Part shown: piece after piece, positions 11,769 through 21,993 of the stretch
How the letters are laid out: each line of letters opens with the position of its first letter
How positions within the stretch are numbered: position 1 is the stretch's first letter
Origin: Phytopythium helicoides
Taxonomy: Eukaryota > Oomycota > Peronosporomycetes > Pythiales > Pythiaceae
DNA length: 64,000 nt
NCBI GenBank assembly: GCA_024867545.1
Contig: JANFNE010000034.1
Span: 248,001-312,000, forward strand
Direction of reading: 5' to 3'
Notes under the pieces: generated by a model
Seen by the model: the letters and a program-made list of their open reading frames with translations, nothing else
What the model was told of the DNA's origin: nothing
Database searches by the model: none
Made by a program: the position numbers and the translations under genes

Positions 11769-11987
11769 GCAGCAAGCGCTAGTATGTGTACCGCTTGTGT
11801 CTGCGTTGGTTTTTGAAAGTTCGGAGGACATAACTCCGAGTCATCGTGGGAAGTCAGGGGATGTTGTAGCTGGTACCGAAGCGCATTGATGGCAACACGT
11901 GAATGCATTGTTGGTCGAATCTGCGTCATTTAAGCACAAGGAGTCAGCAAGTGAGATGGCCGACAGCAGAATACTCGATTTCTCCAG

Positions 11988-13830
11988 CTATATGTTTGAT
12001 ACCCGAGGGTCTACAGCAAGAGATCGTTGAAGGAAGCTAGCTGGAACGGCAGGTAACTTGCAGTATTCGCGAACCAGAGTTACTACCAGCAACAGTACGA
12101 GACTTTAGAGCACAAGCGGTTACCTCGGCTGATATTCCCATCGCAACGGACTCCATTAGCTCGTCCTCAATGCCGACGCCAGTCAGAAAAGTGTTGTCGT
12201 TGGGATCAATTCGCAACTCTGCAAACAAGTTCAATTCAACAGCAGTCGCTAGGTAAGTGCGCTGTCCGAGCAATTAGCTCACCTTTGGGTACAGAATCCT
12301 GACTTTGAGGAATCAAAATCTCCTGGTAGTGATGAGCTGTTAGTCGCGGCTGTAGTGTACCAGAGGATTTAACAAACGTACGTCTGTCTGTCGCCTAGTC
12401 GTTTCGCTGTCACGTCCATCGTCATTTTTTCTCTTGCTACTATGATCACAATCTCCGAGCAGAAAGCTTGTGGCACGACTACGAAATGCTGGTTGCAACG
12501 GGACTTGATTCGGGATCATCTTGTAGATCTCAACATCTTCGTATGTTGCTCGCCGTTTTTTCTTGGTGTCTGGATACGCGATTATGACGGTGAGCATTGG
12601 TGGTACAGGGACTAGCGACGGCACCGCCGGTGATTGGTCCACACTTGATCTCGTTGCTGCAATGTGAGCTGTCATGTTGGGCAGTGGGTCGAAAAGGAGC
12701 AGTGACGGATCACTCGAGCTCACAGCTGAGTGGGCGATAGGGTTTCCATACAGAATAAGTTTGCGAAGAGAGCGCAACTCGCACGTCGGGAACACCGCAG
12801 ACTCATCGGCAATGACATTATGCGCGAGATTTAAGTATGTCAAGAGTGGAAATCCGCTTCCGCGCTTTTCTCCAATACTCAATGCCGACTGGCAATAGAG
12901 AGCAGAGTTAGTAGAGTCCCAAGAGCCGTGGCACGAGCAATTAACGGTACCGACCTCAGGGAAGTGCGTGATCTTGTTATGGCTCAAGTTGAGGTTTCGA
13001 AGGCGCGGCATCATTGCAACGAATGCAAACACGTCAGCTCCTGATATGGCGTTGCCCTCCAGAGAGAGCGTTTCGAGGCGAGAGAATCGGTCCATCACTG
13101 GGGGAACAGAGCGAATCCGATTGTTGCCGAGATACAACTCTCGAATACGTAGCAAGCCCGCAAGCTCTTCAATGTCGTGTGTGGCTAGGCAGTTGAACGA
13201 CAAGTTCAGTATCTGCGTACATGAGATAGACGAGTACAATATGTTGGTTGCGCTTGAAAGAGAAAGAGGCGATGCCAATTCACTTCACCTCCAAGTTCAA
13301 AAAGCCGCCTGCTGGGACGGAAAGCGATTGTATCGCGTTGCACTGCAAATCCAGCTCCACCAGCGCTGGGAGACTTCCAAACGGCTCAAATGGAGCCTTT
13401 AGCGAGACGAGGGTCAACTATCCATCGATGATGGTACAACTTAGGCCAAGCTTCTCACCTCGTTGTCGCTCATGTCGAGCCGCGACAGGTTGGAAAAGAA
13501 AAGGAGATCCTCCGCCACAACGCTGTGAATGTTGAGTTCACTCAGCACCGCCTGGGTAACTTCGTCGGGAAATTCGACTTTCCATGCACTCTAGTAAGTG
13601 AAACTTTTCCTTGCAAGTTGTTTCCGCAGGAGCTCACCTCGACATCGCTCAAGCAGCAAAAAGCCATCCAGGATCTTTACATCGCAGTCTCTGGCGTGAT
13701 ACTGATTGTTGGCACCACTCGCCGTCCCCCCACCGATAGCCACCGATTGTCCAGACTGCACGAGAGTCGGTCGCGTGCCTGGCTTCTTGCCGAGCACACG
13801 CTTCCTCCGACTCGATGACGGCGGCGACAT
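11988..13830 (-). CDS. XRRA1-like leucine-rich repeat protein
   Basis: Eight exons join in frame to 479 residues: 13638-13830, 13459-13577, 13289-13417, 12955-13212, 12382-12888, 12283-12322, 12124-12248 and 11988-12056. Introns have clear branch points (CTACTAAC, GACTAACAG). The layout resembles X-ray radiation resistance-associated protein 1: a short basic N-terminus; KILDGFLLLERCR, comparable to the VLDG segment of XRRA1; then leucine-rich repeats (LSRLDMSDNE, LPALVELDLQCNAIQSL, ILNLSFNCLA, RIRELYLGNNRIRSVPP, RLETLSLEGNAIS, RLRNLNLSHNKITHFPE, LLTYLNLAHNVIADES and LRKLILYGNPIAHS). A post-LRR tail with PPMLTVIIAYPDTKKKRRATYEDVEIYKMIP-like content follows (given in parts). The intron at 12889-12954 is 66 nt with no stop, so retention would add 22 residues. 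The human relative's role is poorly defined. The first exon is duplicated at 21,994. Confidence 0.72.
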
Positions 13831-14153
13831 GATGAGGCTTCAGTGATCACTGCGCCAAAAAGATGGACAGACCTCGCGTGCAGATTCTACGCTATAAATG
13901 GCTTGAAGCCGCATGCAACTGAGTGGAATAAATGCGTCGCCTCTTGTTTCCTTTCCTTACATACATGAGCAAAACTTTACTGGCTCGGCTTGTGTCATCT
14001 ACGACCTGTGTGTAGGTCATACTCGCGAGGCAACACAAGGGGAGTAGCAGTCATCCATCCATTCAGCCACCATCGAAAGGAACACCATGTCTGCACTACG
14101 CCACGCGATTGTACGCGTTTGGTGACCATTGGCCCTGCTTGGACAGCGCGTGC
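13831..14153. other. Spacer: VTI1 3' flank and XRRA1-like 5' flank
   Basis: 323 bp, almost identical to the spacer in the other arm. It includes ctataaatgg near 13891. On the minus strand this reads CCATTTATAG and could be part of an FPR-like or TATA-like promoter for the XRRA1-like gene. No gene was seen. Confidence 0.45.
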
Positions 14154-15069
14154 TTAGCCGAACTTGTTGATGATCTTCCAGATGATGAACACCAGAAGGC
14201 CGAGGATAATAAAGTAGAGGACCAGGATCTGCCATAACATCTTCAAACGAAGGCTCTTGAGGTGCTTGTCGGCCTCGCGTGTGTCCTGATGCGTGCGGTC
14301 AACGTTGCCGCGCACGTTGATGAGGTGGTCGTGCTGATTCTGGAGATTGTCCTCGGTGTTTTGCGCTGCATTCATTTGCACAACAGCCGTAGGTCAGCCC
14401 TCGGACACTTGTAGTTGTAGGTGAAAAACTTTATGTAGACTGACCAGTGGCTTCCGTGTGCGCAATAATGGCTTGCGCGTCGCCCAGATGATCGTCGATG
14501 CTGGACAAGACAAGAAGCGTTGCGTTTGTCAGTTCCACCACCGCGGACAATGCATTACAGGTTTCCCCCGCTACCCACCGGTCAGTTAGCTGGTGATACT
14601 GCGCCTCGATCTCGCGCGGATCGTTGGTCGGCTCCTGGCGCTGCTTGGCCGTGTCCATGAGCTTCGCACGATCGAGGTTGGCCTTGAGCTTGTCTATCTG
14701 CGACTTGTACGAGCGAAGCTGCTGGTGCATTCGACGGCGCTCCTGCGAGTCCCCAGCGCTCACCTCGTTTTCGAGGATGCGTATCTGCATGGTTCGTCAG
14801 TCCCAGATTCGAGGACAGCAACCACTCGGGTCACGTACGTATCGCTCGGCTTCCGAGATGTTGTTCAAGGCGCGCTCGGCCAGCTCATCGCGCGATGCTG
14901 CCACAATGCGAGAAGGAGAACCCGTCAGTGTCTACGAAAGGAGGAGGGCTAGCTCGCCGATTGGCAACGCACCCTTGCTCGTGGCGTCTGAGAGCGCGCG
15001 GATGTCCTGCGCCGCGTCGTCGCGGAACTGCTCAAAGTCCTCGCTGTAGCTCATGAACGAGTCCGTCAT
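14154..15069 (-). CDS. VTI1: Qb-SNARE VTI1 (copy a)
   Basis: Five exons (14973-15069, 14839-14897, 14579-14784, 14445-14500, 14154-14365) join in frame to 209 residues, close to the 215-230 usual for Vti1. Vti1 proteins are tail-anchored Qb-SNAREs acting in Golgi, endosome and vacuole fusion. The N-terminal three-helix (Habc-like) part includes FMSYSEDFEQFRDDAAQDI, SRDELAERALNNISEAERY and the characteristic RSYKSQIDKLKANLDRAK. The SNARE helix spans about residues 120-180, with the central-layer Gln in LQNQHDHL. The C-terminal anchor is WQILVLYFIILGLLVFIIW followed by KIINKFG. It lies upstream of the XRRA1-like gene on the same strand. An inverted paralogue with a diverged SNARE core is at 20,756. 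Confidence 0.88.
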
Positions 15070-15621
15070 GGCGCCTCGAGTTTCGCTCCGACGACTCGTG
15101 GAAGGCGCGCGTGCAGTCGGCGGCGGCAAGGGGAGGGAAGCGCCGGCGCGACGCGAGCGGCAGCGGTGAAGATGACGGCAGTGGCGGCCGAGAAGCTGGC
15201 TGCGTGGCTAGGACTGGATTCGATGAAGAGTGAACTACAGGATCAGTTGTCTCAGCTGAGAGAGAACGGAGATTTTCACTTGATTTTGGCATACAATGAC
15301 TGCTTTATGGCTGAGCTCCCTCTTTTTTTTTTCGCGGTTGCGCTCGCGTTCACGCTTGCGCGTTTGCTCCCAAGTGCAAGCTGCGCAACGAGCAGAGCCA
15401 TGATCACCTCCGTCCAAAGAGATCATTCATGCAACCATCTTTTTTTTCAAAACGCCAAGTGGGCTTTCTTCATCGTTGTTAGCAACACTACACTGAAAAG
15501 AAAAAAAGAGGAGTCGCGGAGACTTCGTTGCATCGAATCATGTCTTGGTGCAGCGTCCATCTCAACTGGGGGCCCAGTTTAAGATTGGCAAGCGGGACGA
15601 CCGTGGGAGCACACAACAAGC
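15070..15621. other. Intergenic: VTI1 5' flank and cation-exchanger 3' flank
   Basis: 552 bp. The first 96 bp belong to the inverted duplication. It contains pyrimidine/T runs (15,325-15,340 and 15,440-15,450). No gene, RNA or clear promoter pair was seen. Confidence 0.45.
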
Positions 15622-17375
15622 TCAGTCAAAGCCGAGCACATTCTCGAGGAAGAAGACGAGGAAGATAAAGGTCGGGTACAGCAGGAGCACGATAAGTCCG
15701 TCCACGAGGCGCTGCGTCTTCTTCATCGCAATGTAGCCAATCACAAACTCCACAAACAGGATCGAAAACGTCTCGGCCGAGAACTCCCACACAAGACCCG
15801 TGGGCTTAAAAGCAATCAGCGCCGCAAAGATGCCCAGGCAAAACGTGTTGTTCATGCATGCGGCGCCGAGCAGCGCCGAGATCGAGATCGAGATCGTCTT
15901 GGACGTCTTCTTGAGTGCATAGTTGTACGCGGCAATGAGCTCGCTGGCGTTCGAGGCAAGCGGCGCGACCACAAACGACACATAGAACGCCGGGATGCCG
16001 GTGCGAGCGCCGACCTCCGACAGAACATCGACCATCGGGTCAGAGAAGATGAGCACAAGAGCCGTGCCGATGAACAGCATGTAAGCGGCGCGAATCTTGA
16101 TCTGCTTCTGCTGCTCCTCAATCGAGAGATCCGCCAAATCCTCCGGGATCTCCTCCTCCTCCTCGTCTTCATCATCATCGCGAGCAGGAATCGCGAGCGA
16201 CTTCTGCGAGTCCACGACCACGCGCTTCATCTCAATGTGACCACCGCGCGACTCGTTTTCGTACTTGGCCAACAGATAGCGCATGACAGCCTCGACGAGC
16301 TCGGGGAACTCGATAAAGCCGCTCTTGTCCTTATCAGCGGCAGCGATCCAGCGGTCGGCCTCCTCGCGCGTCAGGGTCTCACCGAGGTCCTTGAAGAAGA
16401 ACTGGAGTTCGTCCGTGTCCATACGGCGGTCCTTGTTCTTGTCGTAGGCCACGAAGAACGGACGCAGCAGGTCTTCGAGACGCTCGTACTCGGCGCGTGA
16501 CGTCAGAGGCGTCGACGCACTGGCCGCTTGGTTCTTGTACTTGGACATCTCCTTGGCAAGGATGCCCGAGAGGCTGATCTCGCCGTCGCGGATGGCTGCC
16601 ACGCGCACCTCATCGATGACGTCGTCCTTGACCTCCGAGGAGCGCTTGACATTCCAGTAAAGGTAGATGACAAAGGCAACCATGGACGCAATGAAGGCCG
16701 CGATGGCAAACGGGCGCTCGGCGCGCGCGGCCTCATCAAAGTCGAGCTCGGCGTCACGCTTGGTGGTGCCCGTGAAGAAGAGCGCGGGGATCTGGAGGAT
16801 GAGGTAGATGAGCGCCGTGGCCATCATGGTCTTTGCGTTGGACGGGATCTCATCAAAGAGCACAACACCCGTCTTGAAGAGGTTGACGTTGCCGGGGGGC
16901 GAGAGCTTGGACCAGTTGGGGTCGTTCTTGGGGCGCACGTAGTTGCCGCGGCCCTGCTCATCAATGTTGACGCGGCCCGCGAATACGCTGAGCGCCCACG
17001 GGATGGTCAGCAGCATAATGGTGGAGCCCGCGAGCGCTCCGACGCCAACCGCCACTTGCTCCTGCGCGTCCGGGCCCATGCCCGAGAAGAGCACGATGGC
17101 GCCGTCCGGCACGGCGCCGAGCACCGGCAGCACGACGCTGCCCACGATGCCCGCCATGGCTGTCGAGCGACCAGGACGCGTCAGTATCCGCTGCATGACA
17201 CCGCTGGTAGGATGCACGGAAACGTACAGGGGACAAGCAGCAGCAGCTCACTGCCGTCCGAGATGAGGTTGCTGGCGTTGAAGAGCACGTAGCCGTAGAC
17301 GGCGCCGAGGAAGAGCACCTGGGCCAGGCCCGCGCCCGACTGCGGCAGGTCCGCGGGGTCGATGAAGATCGACAT
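15622..17375 (-). CDS. EF-hand cation/Ca2+ exchanger, NCL-like
   Basis: Two exons (17252-17375 and 15622-17159) join in frame to 553 residues. Exon 1 supplies MSIFIDPADLPQSGAGLAQV and the first membrane helix (VLFLGAVYGYVLFNASNLISDG). Exon 2 begins near MAGIVGSVVLPVLGAVPDGA. The CaCA-type alpha repeats are visible as LPVLGAVPDGAIVLFSGMG and, in the second half, FVVAPLASNASELIAAYNYA with SALLGAACMNNTF (residues about 429-487). Between the two membrane halves lie two EF-hands with loops DKNKDRRMDTDE (281-292) and DKDKSGFIEFPE (317-328), then a run of Asp/Glu. This matches the NCL/EF-CAX class of Na+(H+)/Ca2+ exchangers with a calcium-sensing cytosolic loop, likely in the vacuolar or plasma membrane. 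The ions moved are inferred from the family. Confidence 0.85.
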
Positions 17376-18135
17376 TCTCGCTCTTTCTCTCTCTGCGGAT
17401 CGCTCGGCTTGAGCCCCACGCGCGCTTTTCCCGACTGAGGCGCAGAGCCTCAAGCGAGGGAGGATCCGGGTGGGGGGCGGAGCAACTCAGCGCGCTGCCA
17501 TCCGGATGGATCGCGATCGGGTTTCGGCCAATGGGAGCGCCGGAAGCGAGGGGGATGCGCTCGGAATGAGGCCGGGCAGCAGCCAGCCTGGATTTTGTGC
17601 GCTGGGGCTGGCTGTTGATGCCACCGCAGCCAGCGATCGGGCGGCCTGCGCTCGCTGGCGCTGGGCGCGTGGGCCGCACACGCGCGAGGCGGCGGCCGCT
17701 CAAAGCGCGCGCGGAACTGCGAGCGAGCGAGCGAGCGCCAGCGACCCACGGCAGCATGGCGCAGGTTAGTCGATTCGAGTAATTCCGACTGTCAGCCGAC
17801 TGGCCGGTCTTTGTCGCGAACACTGAGTGGCTGCCCCATGCGAATCATTCCTGACGGAAAGTGGATTTTCCTCGGCGCCGCTGCTCGCATGGTAACCAAC
17901 GCCTCCCGCAGCTGCGAATCGCAGTGCGAGCCACTCGTGGAGCGCCCGCGCTTTGGTGGAGCTGGTCCGTCGGACGAGGAGGAACGTGCATCGTCGTTGT
18001 CATCCGTAGGATCGCGTGTGTCGTCACCCAGCTAGAAATCATCATCCTCGTGCGAGCGAGGTGGGTACACGTTGAAGTAAGCCGAACCATAGCAGCCATT
18101 TTCTGAAGCACCTCTACAACAATGCCAACACGCAC
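17376..18135. other. Intergenic: exchanger 5' flank and ELP3 3' flank
   Basis: 760 bp, GC-rich with a gcgagcgagcgagcg run near 17,725. The right part holds a weak short plus-strand frame, listed separately. Otherwise nothing I recognise. Confidence 0.4.
17838..18035 (+). CDS. Doubtful small ORF (65 codons)
   Basis: The frame from the ATG at 17838 reads MRIIPDGKWIFLGAAARM, continues through a Ser/Glu-rich end and stops at TAG 18033-18035. It is open upstream to a TTG at 17811. Codon use looks like coding sequence and it is convergent with ELP3, but I recognise no family and no promoter. It could be chance. Confidence 0.18.
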   Translation: MRIIPDGKWIFLGAAARMVTNASRSCESQCEPLVERPRFGGAGPSDEEERASSLSSVGSRVSSPS

Positions 18136-20223
18136 TCATCGCCTGCGTGCAAACCCGAACGCGAGGACTGCGGCGAGGGCGACGAAAGCAGTCGCAACTG
18201 ACAGCGTCGATCGCTCAGACAACCAATTTGACAAGCGAGGGGCCATGCCGGAGGAACGAGGCGTCAGGTGCTTGATCATCAGCTCGCCCTCGCCCTCAAC
18301 CTCGAAACCCAGGCGGCGGTAAAAGTTACGCACGCCCACGCCCGCGATCACCGCGATCTTGGTGTACCCGTTGGCCAGCGCGATCTCCTCGGCCTTCTGC
18401 ATCAGCTGCGTGCCAAAACCAGTGTGTTGCGCGTGTGCATTGGCGTCGTCCTCGAGCACGTTCTCCTTCTCAGGAGCACTCCTGCGCTTGTTCTGACGCT
18501 TAGACTGTTTGGTAGGCCGCTTGCCCTTTGCAACAGCCACGAGCTGACCATACACGTGCAGCTCGCGAACGAGCGCGGCGCCTTCAAGCTCAGGAAACAC
18601 ACCACCGCCCGCGGTCTTGGAAATGCGCAGCCGACAGAAGCCGCAGATCTTGGAGCGGTCAGGTGTCTCAAAGCTCAAAAAGTACTCGTCCCCGCCGTTC
18701 GCCTCGTACTGCCGTACGACACATTCGGCAACAGCAATCGCGCGGTCGTCAGTCTTGACCTCTCGGCAGCGAATGCAGCGGCACATCGTGCCACGCTCGC
18801 TCATGCGGTTGGCAATCACCTGGCGGAGGTTCGGTTCATCCATACCGCCGAAGATGTACTGGCTCGGGATGTCACGAATCACACGATTCAGTCGGATCCA
18901 AGGATGCACTTGTGCCTTTACATCCATGAGTAGCTCGACGAGCTTCTCTTCCGCGTACGGAACGTACTCGCCTGCATCGAACCACTTCTTGATCACTGTC
19001 CACGGTGTGACTTCGCAAGGATAGATCTTCCATTGATCAGCTTGAAGATCCGGCGAGTGCAAAACATACTCGAACATCTTGCGGTCCTTCTCGGGGTCGC
19101 TGCCAGGTAGGTTGGGCATGAGGTGGATGTCAGTTTTGTACCCGCAGTCGCGAAGCAGTCCCATAGCCTTGATTGCGTCTTGGGTTGTGCAGCCACGATT
19201 AATTTTCTTCAGTACGGTCTCGTCGGTGTGTTGGATCCCAAGCTGCACACGAGTGCATCCGTACCGTCGGAAGCGGCGCAGTTCGTCCGGGTTGATGCAG
19301 TCCGGGCGGGTCTCGAGTGTAATACCGATGATCTTGACAGCCGCAGTCTCGTTCTCGCGCTTTTCCTCTTCCAAGCTAAGACGTGGGCGACTGCCAGGCT
19401 TGAAAAACGTGTTTGCAGCGTAGAACAGGTCGCGAATGAACTGTTCCTGGTAGTCGATTGGATATGACGCCCACGTTCCGCCAAGCACAAGCAGCTCGAT
19501 CTTGTCGACTGGATGACCATTCATCGCTAGTGTCACGCACCGATCGCAGAACTGCAAAACCGGATCAAAGTCATTGCGATTCGCTCGCAGCACACTGGGC
19601 TCGTCGTGCAGATAGCTACGCGGCTGACCTGGCTCGTTCGGGCAGTAGTAGCAATTCCACTGGCAGCTGAAGCGCTGCGGCTTCTTGCCCTCGACGTGCG
19701 GGTACGGGCTCGTAACGACTGTGACGACAAGCACGCCCGACTGGGACTTTTGCGCCTTCTTGACCAGCAGATGCTCGAGCGCGAGGCCCTTGGGCAACTC
19801 GCCGCGCTGCACGAGCGAGCTGACGATGAACTTGACCTGGGACTTCTTGGGCAGGCACTTGAACTTCCTGCGCAGCTTGACGAAGGCCATCTCGAGCCCG
19901 CGAGCGTCTTGCGGGTCCTCCTCGGCCAGGAAGTGCGCCATCTCCTCGAAGCGCGGCCGCTCCTCCGCCGGCACGAGCTTGTCCCATGTGGCGTAGATGT
20001 CCTCCAGGCTCGTGTTCTTCCACGTCGCGCTATCCTTATCGGCGCTGCGCTTGTACGTCTCCGGGTCCTCCAAGTCACCCGAGAGCTGGATCTTCGCCTT
20101 GAGCTTCCCATTAGCCGTCGACGACGACGCGGATCCGTTCGACGGAGTCGCATGAGCAGCCACCGCCGACGTCAGCACATTGCCCGCGGCCTCTGCGGCG
20201 AGAGGGACGCCAGCGTCTGTCAT
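18136..20223 (-). CDS. ELP3: Elp3-like radical SAM / acetyltransferase with C-terminal membrane anchor
   Basis: An intronless frame of 695 residues. Elp3 is the catalytic subunit of Elongator and modifies wobble uridine in tRNA (cm5U) using a radical SAM domain and an acetyl-CoA-binding domain. Seen here: a Ser/Ala-rich N-terminus; iron-sulfur cysteines C187, C191 and C194 in SCQWNCYYCPNEP; GITLETRPDCINPDELRR; YGCTRVQLGIQHTDE; DIHLMPNLPGSDPEKD; KIYPCEVTPWT; then RELHVYG (about 553) and the acetyltransferase motif HTGFGTQLMQKAEEIA (about 598) with GVGVRNFYRRLGFE. Oddities: the cluster spacing is CX3CX2C rather than the CX9CX2C I know from yeast Elp3; a basic insert (KGKRPTKQSKRQNKRR) splits the acetyltransferase part; and a hydrophobic tail (about 674-692) is followed by ARRR. 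The tail suggests anchoring in a membrane, as reported for apicomplexan Elp3 at the mitochondrion. It lies between the arms of the inverted duplication. Confidence 0.88.
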   Translation of the reverse strand: MTDAGVPLAAEAAGNVLTSAVAAHATPSNGSASSSTANGKLKAKIQLSGDLEDPETYKRSADKDSATWKNTSLEDIYATWDKLVPAEERPRFEEMAHFLAEEDPQDARGLEMAFVKLRRKFKCLPKKSQVKFIVSSLVQRGELPKGLALEHLLVKKAQKSQSGVLVVTVVTSPYPHVEGKKPQRFSCQWNCYYCPNEPGQPRSYLHDEPSVLRANRNDFDPVLQFCDRCVTLAMNGHPVDKIELLVLGGTWASYPIDYQEQFIRDLFYAANTFFKPGSRPRLSLEEEKRENETAAVKIIGITLETRPDCINPDELRRFRRYGCTRVQLGIQHTDETVLKKINRGCTTQDAIKAMGLLRDCGYKTDIHLMPNLPGSDPEKDRKMFEYVLHSPDLQADQWKIYPCEVTPWTVIKKWFDAGEYVPYAEEKLVELLMDVKAQVHPWIRLNRVIRDIPSQYIFGGMDEPNLRQVIANRMSERGTMCRCIRCREVKTDDRAIAVAECVVRQYEANGGDEYFLSFETPDRSKICGFCRLRISKTAGGGVFPELEGAALVRELHVYGQLVAVAKGKRPTKQSKRQNKRRSAPEKENVLEDDANAHAQHTGFGTQLMQKAEEIALANGYTKIAVIAGVGVRNFYRRLGFEVEGEGELMIKHLTPRSSGMAPRLSNWLSERSTLSVATAFVALAAVLAFGFARRR

Positions 20224-20755
20224 TCGGCAAGGAGCAGCGAGAGCAGCCAGCGGTGCCGGCGGTTCGATCCGTCTTGCAGAAAGTGTATGGCCACCACCAT
20301 CTTTCGCGTCTCCAAAACCAGGTAGTCACATGAAACACCATATTGACTATCTGGTAGTCAAGGATGTTGTATCGTCCCCTCAATAATGAGTGCAAGCCGT
20401 CAGCTCACATGACCAGCGATGGCGATTCTGCTAGTGAGAGACCTGTGATATAGCCAAAACCTCTATTTTCATATCGTAATGCTTCCACGCAATAACAATA
20501 AATAGGAGCTTGCACAGAACATACCCTTTATAATGCATATTTAACAGAGTCAAAAAACGTATACTATACTGAATGTAATATTTTGCTTTGAAGCCCGGGT
20601 TGTTACGTCGAAGAACAGTGCGACGCTGGCTTCCTCCCGGCCACGCAACAAACCGACGTCGCTGCCGCTCGCGTCGCGCCGGCGCTTCCCTCCCCTTGCC
20701 GCCGCCGACTGCACGCGCGCCTTCCACGAGTCGTCGGAGCGAAACTCGAGGCGCC
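20224..20755. other. Intergenic: divergent 5' flanks of ELP3 and VTI1 copy b
   Basis: 532 bp. The stretch 20,440-20,590 is markedly AT-rich compared with its surroundings. The duplication arm starts at 20,660, so VTI1 copy b keeps only 96 bp of the original upstream sequence and must use new sequence from here as promoter. No gene was seen. Confidence 0.45.
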
Positions 20756-21670
20756 ATGACGGACTCGTTCATGAGCTACAGCGAGGACTTTGAGCAGTTC
20801 CGCGACGACGCGGCGCAGGACATCCGCGCGCTCTCAGACGCCACGAGCAAGGGTGCGTTGCCAATCGGCGAGCTAGCCCTCCTCCTTTCGTAGACACTGA
20901 CGGCTTCTCCTTCTCGCACTGTGGCAGCGTCGCGCGATGAGCTGGCCGAGCGCGCCATGAACAACATCTCGGAAGCCGAGCGATACGTGCGTGACCCGAG
21001 TGGTTGCTGTCCTCGAATCTGGGACTGACGAACCATGCAGATGCGCATTCTTGAGAGCGAGTCGCGCGCTGGGGACTCGCAGGAGCGCCGTCGAATGCAC
21101 CAGCAGCTTCGCTCGTACAAGTCGCAGATAGACAAGCTCAAGGCCAACCTCGATCGCGCCAAGCTCATGGACACGGCCAAGCAGCGCCAGGAGCCGACCA
21201 ACGATCCGCGCGAGATCGAGGCGCGGTACCAGCAGCGAACCGACCGGTGGGTAGCGGGGAAACCTGTAGTGAATTGTCCGCGGTGGTGGAACTGACAGAC
21301 CCGGCGCTTCTTGTCTTGTCCAGCATCGACGATCATCTGGGCGATGCGAAAGCCATTATTGCGCACACGGAAGCCACTGGTCAGTCTACATAAAGTTTTT
21401 CACCCACAACTACAAGTGTCCGAGGGCTGACCTACGGTTATTGTGCAAATGAATGCAGCGCAAAACATCACGAACAACCTTCAGGATCAGCGCGAACACC
21501 TTATCAACGTGCGCGGCAATGTGGATAACACGCGCGAGGACACACGCGAGGCCGGCAAGCACCTCAAGAGCCTTCGTTTCAAGATGATGTCGCAAATCCT
21601 GCTCCTCTACTTTATTATCTTCGGCCTTCTGGTGTTCATCATCTGGAAGATCATCAACAAGTTCGGCTAA
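20756..21670 (+). CDS. Qb-SNARE VTI1 paralogue (copy b)
   Basis: Five exons with the same structure as copy a (20756-20852, 20938-20996, 21041-21246, 21324-21379, 21459-21670) give 209 residues with no break and all splice sites conserved (intron 2 donor changed from GTACGT to GTGCGT). The first 32 residues are identical to copy a. Later parts differ at roughly 25 positions, clustered before and inside the SNARE helix (NITNNLQDQREHLINVRGNV against NTEDNLQNQHDHLINVRGNV). The central-layer Gln is kept. The anchor differs slightly (SQILLLYFIIFGLLVFIIW). Introns differ by only a few percent, so the protein changes look fast for the age of the duplication. Probably functional, perhaps in a different fusion step; that is inference. 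Confidence 0.85.
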
Positions 21671-21993
21671 GCACGCGTTGTCCAAGCAGGGCCAATGGTC
21701 ACCAAACGCGTACAATCGTGTGGCGTAGTGCAGACATGGTGTTCCTTTCGATGGTGGCTGAATGGATGGATGACTGCTACTCCCCTTGTGTTGCCTCGCG
21801 AGTATGACCTACACACAAGTCGTAGATGACACAAGCCGAGCCAGTAAAGTTTTGCTCATGTATGTAAGGAAAGGAAACAAGAGGCGACGCATTTATTCCA
21901 CTCAGTTGCATGCGGCTTCAAGCCATTTATAGCGTAGAATCTGCACGCGAGGTCTGTCCATCTTTTTGGCGCAGTGATCACTGAAGCCTCATC
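21671..21993. other. Spacer of the right duplication arm
   Basis: 323 bp copied from 13831-14153. It holds the former promoter region of the XRRA1-like gene, now driving only the exon-1 fragment. No gene was seen. Confidence 0.5.

Larger units (their letters stand above)
11317..11987. other. Intergenic between UTP18 and the XRRA1-like gene (contains one candidate small gene)
   Basis: Both neighbours end here (convergent). The only supported content is a minus-strand promoter-like element and short exons, listed separately. The rest, 11,317-11,387 and 11,772-11,987, shows nothing I recognise. Confidence 0.4.
13596..15165. repeat. Left arm of a 1.57-kb inverted duplication (VTI1 + XRRA1-like exon 1)
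   Basis: 13596-15165 is the reverse complement of 20660-22231 with a few percent difference. It covers intron 1 and exon 1 of the XRRA1-like gene, the spacer, the whole VTI1 gene and 96 bp upstream of it. This arm is probably the original because the XRRA1-like gene is complete here. The spacer between arms is about 5.5 kb. Confidence 0.93.

Noticed and set aside
20440..20590. AT-rich block as a remnant terminal repeat of a mobile element
   Set aside because: No matching second copy, no coding remnants and no inverted ends were seen.
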